From positions 1 through 64,000 of the forward strand of contig JAQWOM010000038.1 in assembly GCA_029245865.1 (NCBI GenBank): DNA of 64,000 bases. The letters run 5' to 3'. The notes beneath the pieces were generated by a model. That model searched no databases. It saw nothing but the letters and a program-made list of their open reading frames with translations, and had not been told where the DNA came from. The translations under genes were made by a program, and so were the position numbers. This DNA is from Planctomycetota bacterium. GTDB taxonomy: Bacteria > Planctomycetota > B15-G4. This document shows positions 26,808-35,212 of the stretch, one piece after another. The stretch's first letter is position 1; each line of letters starts with the position of its first letter.

Positions 26808-27574
26808 CGATTCGTCGGTCGGCCATGCGACAGTCAGCGCCATCGCGGAACCTGCAGAAGGCTTTGGGACTCCTGTTGATGTTCTTGTTGGTGCCCTTGG
26901 CCATCTCATGTGATGGCTTGCCCGGGAAGCCTGATATCTCTGACATGCCCCCGGACCCGCGTACGCTCGTCGATCCGGTCGTGCTGTACTCGGAGAACTG
27001 TTCCGGTTGCCACGGAGCGGACGGGACTCATGGCGCGGCACGTTCCATGAATGATCCGCTTTACCTGGCCTTTGTGGGGCGCGAACGTTTCGCCGAGATC
27101 GTGGACCGAGGGGTCCCCGGATCGTTGATGCCTGGATTTGGATCGACGCAGTTGCTGTCAGCTGCCCAACAAAAGGCTGTCGTGAATGGCATCTACGACC
27201 GCTGGGGAGGCTCTCCCGAAGGAGTTGAACTCCCGCCGTATTCGGTCCCTGCCCTGTCCGGGGACGCTTTGGAGGCTTCGGTGAAACGCGGCGCCGAGGT
27301 CTTCGCGACGCATTGCACGAGTTGTCACGAAGACGCCTCGCAGGTGACGAACCCGACCTACCTGGCTCTGGTCAGTGACCAAGCTCTTCGTAGCACGGTG
27401 GTGTGTGGACGGACAGACCTTGGCAAGCCCGACTGGCGGGGACTGGATCCGTCGCAGTCACTCTCGTTCATGCAGATCACGGACGTGACCAACTGGCTGG
27501 CTTCGCATCGCACGGAGTTTCCCGGCCAGTCCTATGACCAGTCCGCACAGAAGAGGATTCTTGAGGATGACTGA
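26804..27574 (+). CDS. Diheme c-type cytochrome lipoprotein
   Basis: 256 residues. Two heme-c sites: C66-S-G-C-H70 and C171-T-S-C-H175, each in a class I cytochrome c-like domain; SLMPGF offers a Met ligand for the first. The N-terminus has a hydrophobic run ending LAISC, a plausible lipobox, so it would be membrane-tethered in the periplasm. The ATG overlaps the preceding stop (ATGA), and the tail overlaps the Rieske gene. The position suggests electron transfer between the bc complex and oxidase. Confidence 0.92.
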   Translation: MTIRRSAMRQSAPSRNLQKALGLLLMFLLVPLAISCDGLPGKPDISDMPPDPRTLVDPVVLYSENCSGCHGADGTHGAARSMNDPLYLAFVGRERFAEIVDRGVPGSLMPGFGSTQLLSAAQQKAVVNGIYDRWGGSPEGVELPPYSVPALSGDALEASVKRGAEVFATHCTSCHEDASQVTNPTYLALVSDQALRSTVVCGRTDLGKPDWRGLDPSQSLSFMQITDVTNWLASHRTEFPGQSYDQSAQKRILEDD

Positions 27575-28121
27575 GCCACAAAACGAAGCGCCTGACGGGA
27601 TGCCGGCAGAGTGTTCGGAATGTGAGGGCGGCCAAACCAGGCGCGGTTTTCTCTTCAAGCTCGGAGTCGGCATGCAGGCCTTGGCCGGCACCCTGCTTGC
27701 ACTGCCACTGGTTGGTTACGCGTTCTCTTCGTTCCTGGAGAAAGACTCACGTAAATGGGTCGGTCTGGGAGAGGCGGAGGGTTTCGAGAAAGGCTCGACG
27801 CGTCTCGTTAACTATGTGAACCCCGTGCGGGTTCCGTGGAGCGGTACCTCGGGCACAGACATCCCGTGCTGGGTGCGCACCAAAAAAGACGGCAGTTTTC
27901 AGGTCTTCGCCATCAACTGCGCTCACCTTGGCTGCCCGGTACGCTTCTTTGATGAGTCGCAGTTGTTCATGTGCCCGTGTCACGGTGGCGTGTATTACGC
28001 CGATGGCAGCCGAGCCTCTGGGCCACCGCCGCGCGGCCTGTTCGAGTACCAGACCAAGATCGAGAATGGCGAACTCATGATTTTCGCCGGTCGCTTACCC
28101 ACCCTCCACGAGTCTGCCTGA
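27567..28121 (+). CDS. Rieske iron-sulfur protein of a cytochrome bc complex
   Basis: 184 residues carrying the 2Fe-2S cluster that takes electrons from quinol. The ligand motifs are C118-x-H120-L-G-C123 and C136-P-C138-H139-G-G. A twin-arginine signal-anchor (TRRGFLFKLGVGMQALAG) near residue 25 suits Tat export after cluster insertion. The ATG lies eight bases inside the preceding gene. A Cys pair near the N-terminus (CSEC) is on the cytoplasmic side and unexplained. Confidence 0.95.
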   Translation: MTEPQNEAPDGMPAECSECEGGQTRRGFLFKLGVGMQALAGTLLALPLVGYAFSSFLEKDSRKWVGLGEAEGFEKGSTRLVNYVNPVRVPWSGTSGTDIPCWVRTKKDGSFQVFAINCAHLGCPVRFFDESQLFMCPCHGGVYYADGSRASGPPPRGLFEYQTKIENGELMIFAGRLPTLHESA

Positions 28122-28124
28122 CGG

Positions 28125-29615
28125 ATGAGCCGCTTGAAGCGAATCGCCGCCTGGATCGAAGATCGCCTCGGTCTGGGTAAAAGCATGCAGCCGATGATGG
28201 ATCACCAGATCCCCCGGCGCACGGCCAGCTTCTTCTACGTGTTCGGTAGCGCAGCCATGACTGCGTTGGCTGTTCAGTTGGTGACAGGCGTCATGTTGGC
28301 CCTGGTGTATGTCCCCGCCGCTGACATGGCCTACGACAGCCTGCTGCACCTGACTTTCGTGCAGCCCCTGGGTTGGTTCCTGCGAGGCGTTCACGGCTGG
28401 GGCTCCAACGTCATGGTGGCGTGTGTGTTCCTGCACATGATCCAGGTGGTGATTTTCGCGGCCTACAAGTATCCGCGTGAGCTGACCTGGGTCGTGGGTG
28501 TTCTGCTCCTGCTGTGCACAGTCGGGATGGCATTCACAGGGCAGGTGCTGCGCTGGGATTCAGATGCCTACTGGGGGCTTGGTATCGGCGCCTCCATCAT
28601 GGGGCGCATACCGTTTATTGGCCCCGAAGTGGTGCATGTCTTGCTGGGCGGGCCCATCATCGGGGGCGAAGCGTTGACGCGTTTCTTCGCGCTTCATGTC
28701 TTCGTTATTCCGGCTTCATTGATCGGGCTGCTGGTTGTGCACTTGATGCTTGTTCTGAAGAACGGCGTCAATGAATGGCCCATAGCAGGCCGCCGGGTCG
28801 ACAAGAAAACGTACCGCGAGAACTACGAAAAACAGGTCGAGGGCAAGCGGGGAGTCCCGTTCTGGCCGGTTGCTGCCAAGAAGGACATGATCTTCAGTGC
28901 ATGCGTGATCTTCGTGATCTTGCTTTGCGCTGCGATCATTGGGCCCATTGGACCTTCAGGTCCTCCCGACCCGGGAATCATCGACACGGAGCCGCGCCCG
29001 GACTTCTTGTTCCTCTCGCTCTTTGCCGTGATGGCGCTCTTGCCACCGCATCTCGAGACGGCATTCATCTTGATCGTGCCGGTTCTGGCCATCGGCTTGC
29101 TGATCGCAGTGCCCTTCTTGTCCGGAGATGGGGAAAAGCACTGGTCGCGCCGGCCCGTCGCCTTGATTGTCCTGGGGCTGGTGGTGATCAACTTCGTCGT
29201 GTTCAGCCAACTGGGCGTGACGTCACCCTGGTCTCCGGAGATGAAGGCCTGGAGTGGAACACCGACGCCCGTTGAATATGTGGAGGGGCGTACACCACTC
29301 GAACTTCAGGGTGCGCTTGTGCTTCAGAACATGCAGTGCCGCAATTGCCATTCCTTGGATGGCGAAGGAGGTCGGCGCGGTCCTGCGCTGGATGCCGTGG
29401 CAGCCCGGATGACAGAGAACCAGTTGATCCGTCAGGTGCTGCAAGGGCACGGGAACATGCCTGCTTATGGTGGGCACCTGTCACCGCCAGAAGTGACGGC
29501 GCTCGTGAGTTTCTTGCGAACCTTGAACGGCGGGGGGATACGGCCGCGAGCCCGACCTTCGATCATGCCGGCGAAGCCAGGAGGTCCTTCGGCTGCCCCC
29601 GATGTGGGTCGCTGA
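28125..29615 (+). CDS. Cytochrome b with C-terminal cytochrome c domain
   Basis: 496 residues. The N-terminal four-helix b6-like part has the two His pairs for hemes b (GVHGWGSNVMVACVFLHM and FALHVFVIPASLIGLLVVHLM). A PPH-containing segment (LFAVMALLPPHLE) and further TM helices correspond to subunit IV. A heme-c site C405-R-N-C-H409 follows in a soluble domain of about 100 residues, with a Met candidate in GNMPAYGG. Combined with the Rieske protein three bases upstream, this is a bc-type quinol:cytochrome c reductase in which cytochrome c1 is replaced by fused or neighbouring c domains. Confidence 0.94.
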   Translation: MSRLKRIAAWIEDRLGLGKSMQPMMDHQIPRRTASFFYVFGSAAMTALAVQLVTGVMLALVYVPAADMAYDSLLHLTFVQPLGWFLRGVHGWGSNVMVACVFLHMIQVVIFAAYKYPRELTWVVGVLLLLCTVGMAFTGQVLRWDSDAYWGLGIGASIMGRIPFIGPEVVHVLLGGPIIGGEALTRFFALHVFVIPASLIGLLVVHLMLVLKNGVNEWPIAGRRVDKKTYRENYEKQVEGKRGVPFWPVAAKKDMIFSACVIFVILLCAAIIGPIGPSGPPDPGIIDTEPRPDFLFLSLFAVMALLPPHLETAFILIVPVLAIGLLIAVPFLSGDGEKHWSRRPVALIVLGLVVINFVVFSQLGVTSPWSPEMKAWSGTPTPVEYVEGRTPLELQGALVLQNMQCRNCHSLDGEGGRRGPALDAVAARMTENQLIRQVLQGHGNMPAYGGHLSPPEVTALVSFLRTLNGGGIRPRARPSIMPAKPGGPSAAPDVGR

Positions 29616-29641
29616 CAAGGAGGGCGGGCCAAGCATGACGG

Positions 29642-32002
29642 GTGCCTGTTCCGTGCAACAGCGCGGTGTCTTTCATGCAGCTTGAAGGCGCTTCTCCGGC
29701 GGAATCCGTGGTCTCTGCTGTGTTGTCTTCGTGGACAGCTGACCCATGGATTCTCGGCGGGCTGATCCTCACGGGGTGGATCTACCTTGTTGGTTGGCAG
29801 CGACTGAATCGACGCGTCCCGGGACGTTATGGCAGTGGTCAGGCGGCCTGCTTTTTCAGCGGTCTGCTTCTTCTGGCTCTGGCCGTGTCATCCCCACTGG
29901 ATGCCTTCGGCACACTCTCTTTGTCCGTTCATATGACGCAGCATTTGCTGCTCATGATGATTGTTCCGCCACTGGTGTGGCTTGGCGCTCCCGCATTGCC
30001 CCTCATGCATGGGTTGCCGACGTCGCTTGTGCGCCATGGCCTCGGGCCCTTCGTGGCGTCTCCTCTTGTGCAACGCTGCGCCGCTTTTCTGGGGCGCCCG
30101 CTGGTCTGTTGGCTGGCCTTCTTGCTGTCGACCTGGATCTGGCACGTACCTTTCCTTTACGAACTCGCACTCCGCTCTCCCTTCTGGCACTCCGCAGAGC
30201 ACGTCACATTTTTGATCACGGGACTCATGTTCTGGTGGCCGGTTGTTCAGCCGTGGCCCGCCCGACCTTTGAGTTCGCCCTGGATTGTTGTGGTCTACCT
30301 GATTTCCGCAGACCTCCTGAACACGGTCTTCTCGGCGCTGTTCACTTTTGCGGATCATGTGATCTACCCCAGCTATGCACTTGCACCGCAACTCTTGTCA
30401 GGGACGGCTTTGGATGATCAGTCCCGTGCCGGGGTGATCATGTGGGTGCCGGGCTCGCTCATCTTCTTGGCACCACTCGGGGTCCTCGTGGTGCGAGCAC
30501 TCGACCCGGCTGCTGCTCGCGCGCGAGAGGCTGCGTCCCGCGCTGCACTCACAGCCGCGGGCGCTGACTCGCAATGGCCCGAGCAAGCGTCGACGTCACG
30601 GCGGGTGAAGCAGCGTTTCGATTTGCTGAAAGTCCCCATGCTGGCGTGGGTGGGTAAGCGCTGGGTGCGCACTGTGGTGCAGGCGGTGGCCTTTCTTCTC
30701 GCTCTAGGGGTCGTGCTTGACGGCTTCCTGGGGCCTGACCTCTCGCCGATCAACCTTGCAGGCGTGTTGCCCTGGACATGGGCTCGTGCGCTGATGGTTT
30801 TCGGGCTTGTGCTGTTTGGTGCTGCGCTCTGCTGGGCGTGTCCCTTCACCGCTGCGCGTAGGCTTGCGGAACGCTTTCTGGGCGCTCGCTTTGAATGGCC
30901 CCGGGCCTTGCGAAGCAAGTGGCTGGCCGTGGGGCTGACGGTGCTCTTTCTGTGGGCCTATGAAGCGGCTGCTTTGTGGGATCGCCCTGGGTGGACGGCC
31001 GCACTCGTGCTGGGTTACTTCGTCGCGGCATTTGTCGTCGATGGATTGTTTCGTGGGGCCGCCTTCTGCAAGTGGGTCTGCCCTCTGGGACAGTTCCAGT
31101 TTGTTTGTTCGGCGATTTCGCCGTTCGAGGTCGGCGTGCGGAAGCCCTCCACATGCGAAAGCTGTTCGAGCCATGATTGCCTGCGCGGCAACGAGCATCG
31201 AGCAGGTTGCTCTCTCGACTTGTTTCTTCCAGAAAAGAAAAGCAGTCTCGATTGCACCTTCTGCATGGACTGCGTCGAAGCGTGTCCGCACGACAACGCT
31301 GGCGTACTCCTCACGGTTCCAGGCTCGACGCTGATTGATGACCCACCTCGATCGTCGATCGGGAGGCTGTCGAAGCGGACAGACCTTGCTGTGCTGGCCT
31401 TGGTGCTCGTCTGGGGAGGCGCGTTGAATGCAGCCGCCATGGTGGGGCCTGTGCAGAATCTGTTTGAACGCTTTGCAGAGGGGCTTGGCCTTTCGCTTGC
31501 CCCGGAGGCACTTGCAGGGGCGGGCGTCGTCTGCGCTGTCGGAGTCCTACTCGCCTTGACTGCAGGAGTCGGATTCTTCAGCCGATCTCAACTCGGTTTC
31601 TGTCGACTCGCCTGGGCTCTGGTGCCACTTGGGTTTGCCATGTGGTTGGCGCACTTCGCCATGCACTTCGTGACGGGGTGGAGCGCCGTGGGGCCTGCGC
31701 TGTCTCGCGTCCTGCGCTCATCCGGCATGGATGGGGTGATGGGCGGGGGCGGTGTCCCGGGTATGAGCCATGCGATGGCGCTTCCCGAGGGCTTTCTGAC
31801 GCTTCAGATTCTTGCTCTCAACCTGGGATTGCTGCTCAGCCTGTATCTGGGTTGGCGGATTGTCGACGCCGGCCAGGGACGGTTTCGCCAAACACTCGGC
31901 GGTGTGCTGCCCTTCGGAGTTCTGGCTCTGGGGCTCTGGCTTCTCGATGTATGGGTCCTTTTTCAGCCCATGCAAATGCGCGGCACGATGGGCATGGGGT
32001 GA
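29642..32002 (+). CDS. Fusion of caa3 assembly factor CtaG with a NapH/CcoG-like polyferredoxin
   Basis: 786 residues. The first ~290 are a CtaG-type multi-TM protein (VHMTQHLLLMMIVPPLVWLGAPALP, STWIWHVPFLYELAL, HSAEHVTFLITGLMFWWPV), a copper-delivery factor for caa3 oxidase. After a linker come TM helices and a ferredoxin region: FCKWVCPLGQFQF, a CESCSSHDCLRG...GCSLDLF block and CTFCMDCVEACPH, enough Cys for two 4Fe-4S clusters. Further TM helices and a Met-rich GMSHAMALPEG segment and tail MQMRGTMGMG follow. The start is uncertain: GTG at 29642 or ATG at 29675. The fusion probably combines copper delivery with a redox step. Confidence 0.88.
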   Translation: MPVPCNSAVSFMQLEGASPAESVVSAVLSSWTADPWILGGLILTGWIYLVGWQRLNRRVPGRYGSGQAACFFSGLLLLALAVSSPLDAFGTLSLSVHMTQHLLLMMIVPPLVWLGAPALPLMHGLPTSLVRHGLGPFVASPLVQRCAAFLGRPLVCWLAFLLSTWIWHVPFLYELALRSPFWHSAEHVTFLITGLMFWWPVVQPWPARPLSSPWIVVVYLISADLLNTVFSALFTFADHVIYPSYALAPQLLSGTALDDQSRAGVIMWVPGSLIFLAPLGVLVVRALDPAAARAREAASRAALTAAGADSQWPEQASTSRRVKQRFDLLKVPMLAWVGKRWVRTVVQAVAFLLALGVVLDGFLGPDLSPINLAGVLPWTWARALMVFGLVLFGAALCWACPFTAARRLAERFLGARFEWPRALRSKWLAVGLTVLFLWAYEAAALWDRPGWTAALVLGYFVAAFVVDGLFRGAAFCKWVCPLGQFQFVCSAISPFEVGVRKPSTCESCSSHDCLRGNEHRAGCSLDLFLPEKKSSLDCTFCMDCVEACPHDNAGVLLTVPGSTLIDDPPRSSIGRLSKRTDLAVLALVLVWGGALNAAAMVGPVQNLFERFAEGLGLSLAPEALAGAGVVCAVGVLLALTAGVGFFSRSQLGFCRLAWALVPLGFAMWLAHFAMHFVTGWSAVGPALSRVLRSSGMDGVMGGGGVPGMSHAMALPEGFLTLQILALNLGLLLSLYLGWRIVDAGQGRFRQTLGGVLPFGVLALGLWLLDVWVLFQPMQMRGTMGMG

Positions 32003-32676
32003 CGACAGTGAGGCGATCTGAAACAAGTGATGGTGAGAGGGCGGCGGCAGAGTTTCCGTGCGCCTGGCAGTGCCTGCGTCACGCGCTGCTCGCGGCCTTG
32101 CTGTTGTTTGCACTGGGTGCGAGTGTTCGTGCAGATGGTGGCGTGATCATTCTCGACCGTGAAGCAAGCCCATTCCTGATCACGGTTTTCGCAGCGCCCG
32201 CTCCCTTACGCGCTGGCCCCGTGGACATGAGCGTGCTGGTGCGCGACGCCTTCTCTGGCCAACCCATTCTTGATGCAGAAGTGCATCTCACGTTGCGTCT
32301 TGATGCAGGGGAGGGCGGTGGGCCCCCAGAAGACGAGCATGCCGATCACCGTGGGCATGAAGGCCATGCCGGCATGAACATGTCTTCCGCGATGATGCAT
32401 GGCGATTCTGGCATCGACGTGCTTGCAACTCGCGAACAAGCAACCAACAAACTCTTGCGTGCCGCGGAGATCGAACTCCCTGAACCAGGGATTTGGAACT
32501 TGAGGGTTTCGGTCTCGCGCGGTTCTTCGAGTGCCGAGATCTCAGGAGAGCTAGCCGCAGGACCACCTCTCCCGGTGTGGATCTCCCGCTGGAAGGTCAT
32601 CGTGATGCCCTTGGTCGTGGTGCTGCTGTTTCTAACCAACAAGCTGCTTGCTGACAGTCGGCGTCGCTCGACCTGA
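31999..32676 (+). CDS. Exported His/Met-rich protein, FixH/YtkA-like
   Basis: 225 residues. Starts at a GTG overlapping the preceding stop (GTGA). An N-terminal hydrophobic segment (ALLAALLLFALGASVRA) and a C-terminal TM helix flank a beta-sandwich-like domain. Inside is a metal-binding-type loop rich in His and Met (HADHRGHEGHAGMNMSSAMM), suggesting periplasmic copper handling. The position, last in the oxidase operon, fits a role in CuA/CuB assembly. Family assignment is tentative. Confidence 0.8.
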   Translation: MTTVRRSETSDGERAAAEFPCAWQCLRHALLAALLLFALGASVRADGGVIILDREASPFLITVFAAPAPLRAGPVDMSVLVRDAFSGQPILDAEVHLTLRLDAGEGGGPPEDEHADHRGHEGHAGMNMSSAMMHGDSGIDVLATREQATNKLLRAAEIELPEPGIWNLRVSVSRGSSSAEISGELAAGPPLPVWISRWKVIVMPLVVVLLFLTNKLLADSRRRST

Positions 32677-32682
32677 GGCTGA

Positions 32683-34422
32683 CTACTCTTCTTTGCCGTG
32701 GCTGCGGAGCATTTCCTTCACCTTGGCGATCGAGAAACCCCAGGCCTCATCCACCGTGTAATGGGGAGGCATGGAGATCTCGTTCGGGTTGGTGACGACA
32801 TCCACGAGCACCGGGCCATCCGTTTCGAGGGCGCGCTTCAAGGTGTCTCTGAGGTCGGCCGGTTTCTCCACCCTGTAGCCTGTCGCGCCACAGGCTTTTG
32901 CCACGGCGGAGAAGTCCGGGTTCTTGAGTTCCACGGCGACCTCTGGAATGCCTTCGACTTCTTCCTCCATCTTGACCATGCCGAGGCGCCCGTTGTTGAA
33001 CACGATCACCTTGATCGGAAGGTCGTAGGAAACGGCCGTGATGAAGTCGCCCATCAGCATGGTGAAGCCACCATCGCCAGAAAGCGAGATGACCTGGCGT
33101 TTGCGGTCGAGGGCCTGGGCACCCAGAGCCTGGGGCATGGCGTTGGCCATGGAGCCGTGGTTGAAGGAACCCAGCAGTCGCTGACCCCGCTTCATCTTGA
33201 GGAAGCGAGAGGCCCAGACACAGCACATGCCGACGTCTGCTGTGAAGACGGCATCATCGTCCGAGAGTTCACTGAGGATGGCCGCCACGGATTCGGGACG
33301 GATCAGACCCTGAGGGTTGTCAATCTTCTGCTCGATCTTGTCGATGACGCCGGTGTGAGCGCCGATCTCGGCGTGGGAGTCTTGCACGGCGCGCCATTTG
33401 GCATAGCGACCGGTGGCGGCTTCGAGGTGCTGGGTGTCCGTGCGGGCATCGAGCTTGGGGAGGAGGGCCTGAATCGTGCTACGGGAGTGGCCGATCAAGC
33501 CGACGTCCACGTGAGTGCGTCGCCCCAGGCGGGCTGGGGAGACGTCAATCTGGACGACCTTCTTGCCCTTCGGATACCACGGGATGTACGGGAAGTCTGT
33601 CCCGATCAGCAACAACACGTCGCAGGACTGAAGCGCATGTTCACAGGCGGGGTTGCCAATCAGGCCGACCTGCCCGACATAGGAGGGGTTCTCGGCTTCT
33701 AGGATGTCCTTGCCCCTGAGAGAGCAGCCGACAGGTGCTTTGAGTTTGTCGGCAAGCTCGAGAACCTCGTCGCGAGCATGTTCGACGCCGAGACCGGCGA
33801 AGACCGTCACCTTGCCACCTGCATTGATGAGATCGATGGCTTCTTGCAGATGCTCTTCAGCAGGCACGCTTTCCTGGCGCGACTCGAAAATCTTGTGCTG
33901 CAGCGCGCCACCGGCTGCGGGCTTGGGGCCGATGTCTCCAGGAATCGTGATCGCCGTGGGCATGCTCTCGGCGAGGGCGCGCTGCACGGCGATTTGAGTC
34001 AGGCTTGGAACCTGAGCCGGAGAGTAAATGGTCTGGTGGTAGGCCGTGCAGTCGCGCAAGAGGAAGTCGAGGTCGACTTCTTGGTGAGAATTGGTGCCGA
34101 GCACAGAAAGCGGGACTTGCCCGGTGATGGCGAGAAGAGGGCAGTGCGCCATGGCTGCGTCGTAGAGTCCGTTGAGTAGGTGGACGGCTCCTGGGCCCAC
34201 CGTTCCAGCGCAAACGCCGAGCTTTCCTGTGAGCTGCGCTTGTGCGCCGGCCGCGAAGGCACCGACCTCCTCATGACGCACTCCAATCCATTGAATGCGT
34301 TTTTCCTTGGACAAGGCGTCGTTGAAGCTATTCAGTGCGCCGCCAGGAACTCCCCAGATCTGCGTGACACCCGCGTCCGCAAGAGTTGCCACGATGGATT
34401 CGCTGACATTCTGTTTCGACAT
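32683..34422 (-). CDS. poxB: Thiamine diphosphate-dependent enzyme, pyruvate oxidase-like
   Basis: 579 residues with the three-domain plan of the PoxB/acetolactate synthase family: an N-terminal PYR domain with the activating Glu in RHEEVGAFAAG, a central domain, and a C-terminal PP domain with GDGGFTMLMGDFITA and the NN motif for Mg-ThDP. The best resemblance is to pyruvate:quinone oxidoreductase, which makes acetate and CO2 from pyruvate at the membrane. A C-terminal membrane-binding helix is plausible in SIAKVKEMLRSHG. ATG 34422 is preferred to 34437 because GGAAG precedes it. It converges on the respiratory operon with a 6-base gap. Confidence 0.85.
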   Translation of the reverse strand: MSKQNVSESIVATLADAGVTQIWGVPGGALNSFNDALSKEKRIQWIGVRHEEVGAFAAGAQAQLTGKLGVCAGTVGPGAVHLLNGLYDAAMAHCPLLAITGQVPLSVLGTNSHQEVDLDFLLRDCTAYHQTIYSPAQVPSLTQIAVQRALAESMPTAITIPGDIGPKPAAGGALQHKIFESRQESVPAEEHLQEAIDLINAGGKVTVFAGLGVEHARDEVLELADKLKAPVGCSLRGKDILEAENPSYVGQVGLIGNPACEHALQSCDVLLLIGTDFPYIPWYPKGKKVVQIDVSPARLGRRTHVDVGLIGHSRSTIQALLPKLDARTDTQHLEAATGRYAKWRAVQDSHAEIGAHTGVIDKIEQKIDNPQGLIRPESVAAILSELSDDDAVFTADVGMCCVWASRFLKMKRGQRLLGSFNHGSMANAMPQALGAQALDRKRQVISLSGDGGFTMLMGDFITAVSYDLPIKVIVFNNGRLGMVKMEEEVEGIPEVAVELKNPDFSAVAKACGATGYRVEKPADLRDTLKRALETDGPVLVDVVTNPNEISMPPHYTVDEAWGFSIAKVKEMLRSHGKEE

Positions 34423-34560
34423 GACACGTGCTTCCAAGATGGGTGGTTCTCGAGCGACCTGAGCGCTGTCTTTATGAGAGGTGCAGGGCGACTTGGTGCT
34501 GGTGGCAGCCCATGACCCCGCGGGATTCTAGCGCATGAGGTGGGGTTTGAGCGCCCCCCT

Positions 34561-35022
34561 TTACCACCTTTGGTAGGCGGGGTGGCCCTCTCTCACGGCC
34601 ACGAATGTCCCACGGCAACTCGCCGTGACCTTGCCGTCTGCTGCCAGCGTGCATTCGACAATGGCACGGTCGGATTTGCTCTCGGCGAGGGTCGCACGGA
34701 GCAGCAGTTCCCGATCGCTGGGGGTCGGCGCTTGGAGCTTGACGTGATAGTCCGCAGTGACCGTGCAAGGTGGGGCGTCCAGGCCTCTCTGATTCATGAG
34801 GGCCCAGGCGGCAGTCCAGTTGCTGTGGCAGTCGAGAAGGGTCCCGACAATGCCGCCGTTGAGCATGCCCGGATAGGCCTCGTGGTGTGGCGATGGGTGC
34901 CAGCGGCAGAGGACGTCCCCTTCCTCGGGATAGCTCTTCAACTGGAGTCCGAGTTCGTTGCTTGGCCCACAGCCGAAACAGCGGTGGTGTGGGGCATAGC
35001 GGTCTTGAAGGCTGGCAGGCAT
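34561..35022 (-). CDS. PaaI-type hotdog thioesterase
   Basis: 153 residues. A single hotdog fold with the active-site-type segment GMLNGGIVGTLLDCHSNWTAAWAL (the Asp as likely catalytic acid) and strand pattern ADYHVKLQAPTPSDRELLLRA. The N-terminus HRCFGCGPSNELGL, with two Cys, is typical of a subgroup of these acyl-CoA thioesterases. The gene lies 138 bases upstream of the PoxB-like gene on the same strand. Substrate unknown. Confidence 0.88.
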   Translation of the reverse strand: MPASLQDRYAPHHRCFGCGPSNELGLQLKSYPEEGDVLCRWHPSPHHEAYPGMLNGGIVGTLLDCHSNWTAAWALMNQRGLDAPPCTVTADYHVKLQAPTPSDRELLLRATLAESKSDRAIVECTLAADGKVTASCRGTFVAVREGHPAYQRW

Positions 35023-35212
35023 GAGGAACTCCGAGAGGGGAGGGCATCATATCGAGCCGTTTTCAGAAGAGGGCCAGGGAGGGGCCGTCGGGCCCGGCGA
35101 GTTCAGCCCCGGGAGAAGCCGGACAAAGATCGGGGCGACGCTCTGTATCGACATTCGAGGCACAGGGGTAGAATCCCTCCCCTTCGAAACCGCCACAGGA
35201 GAAGCCGTCCCC

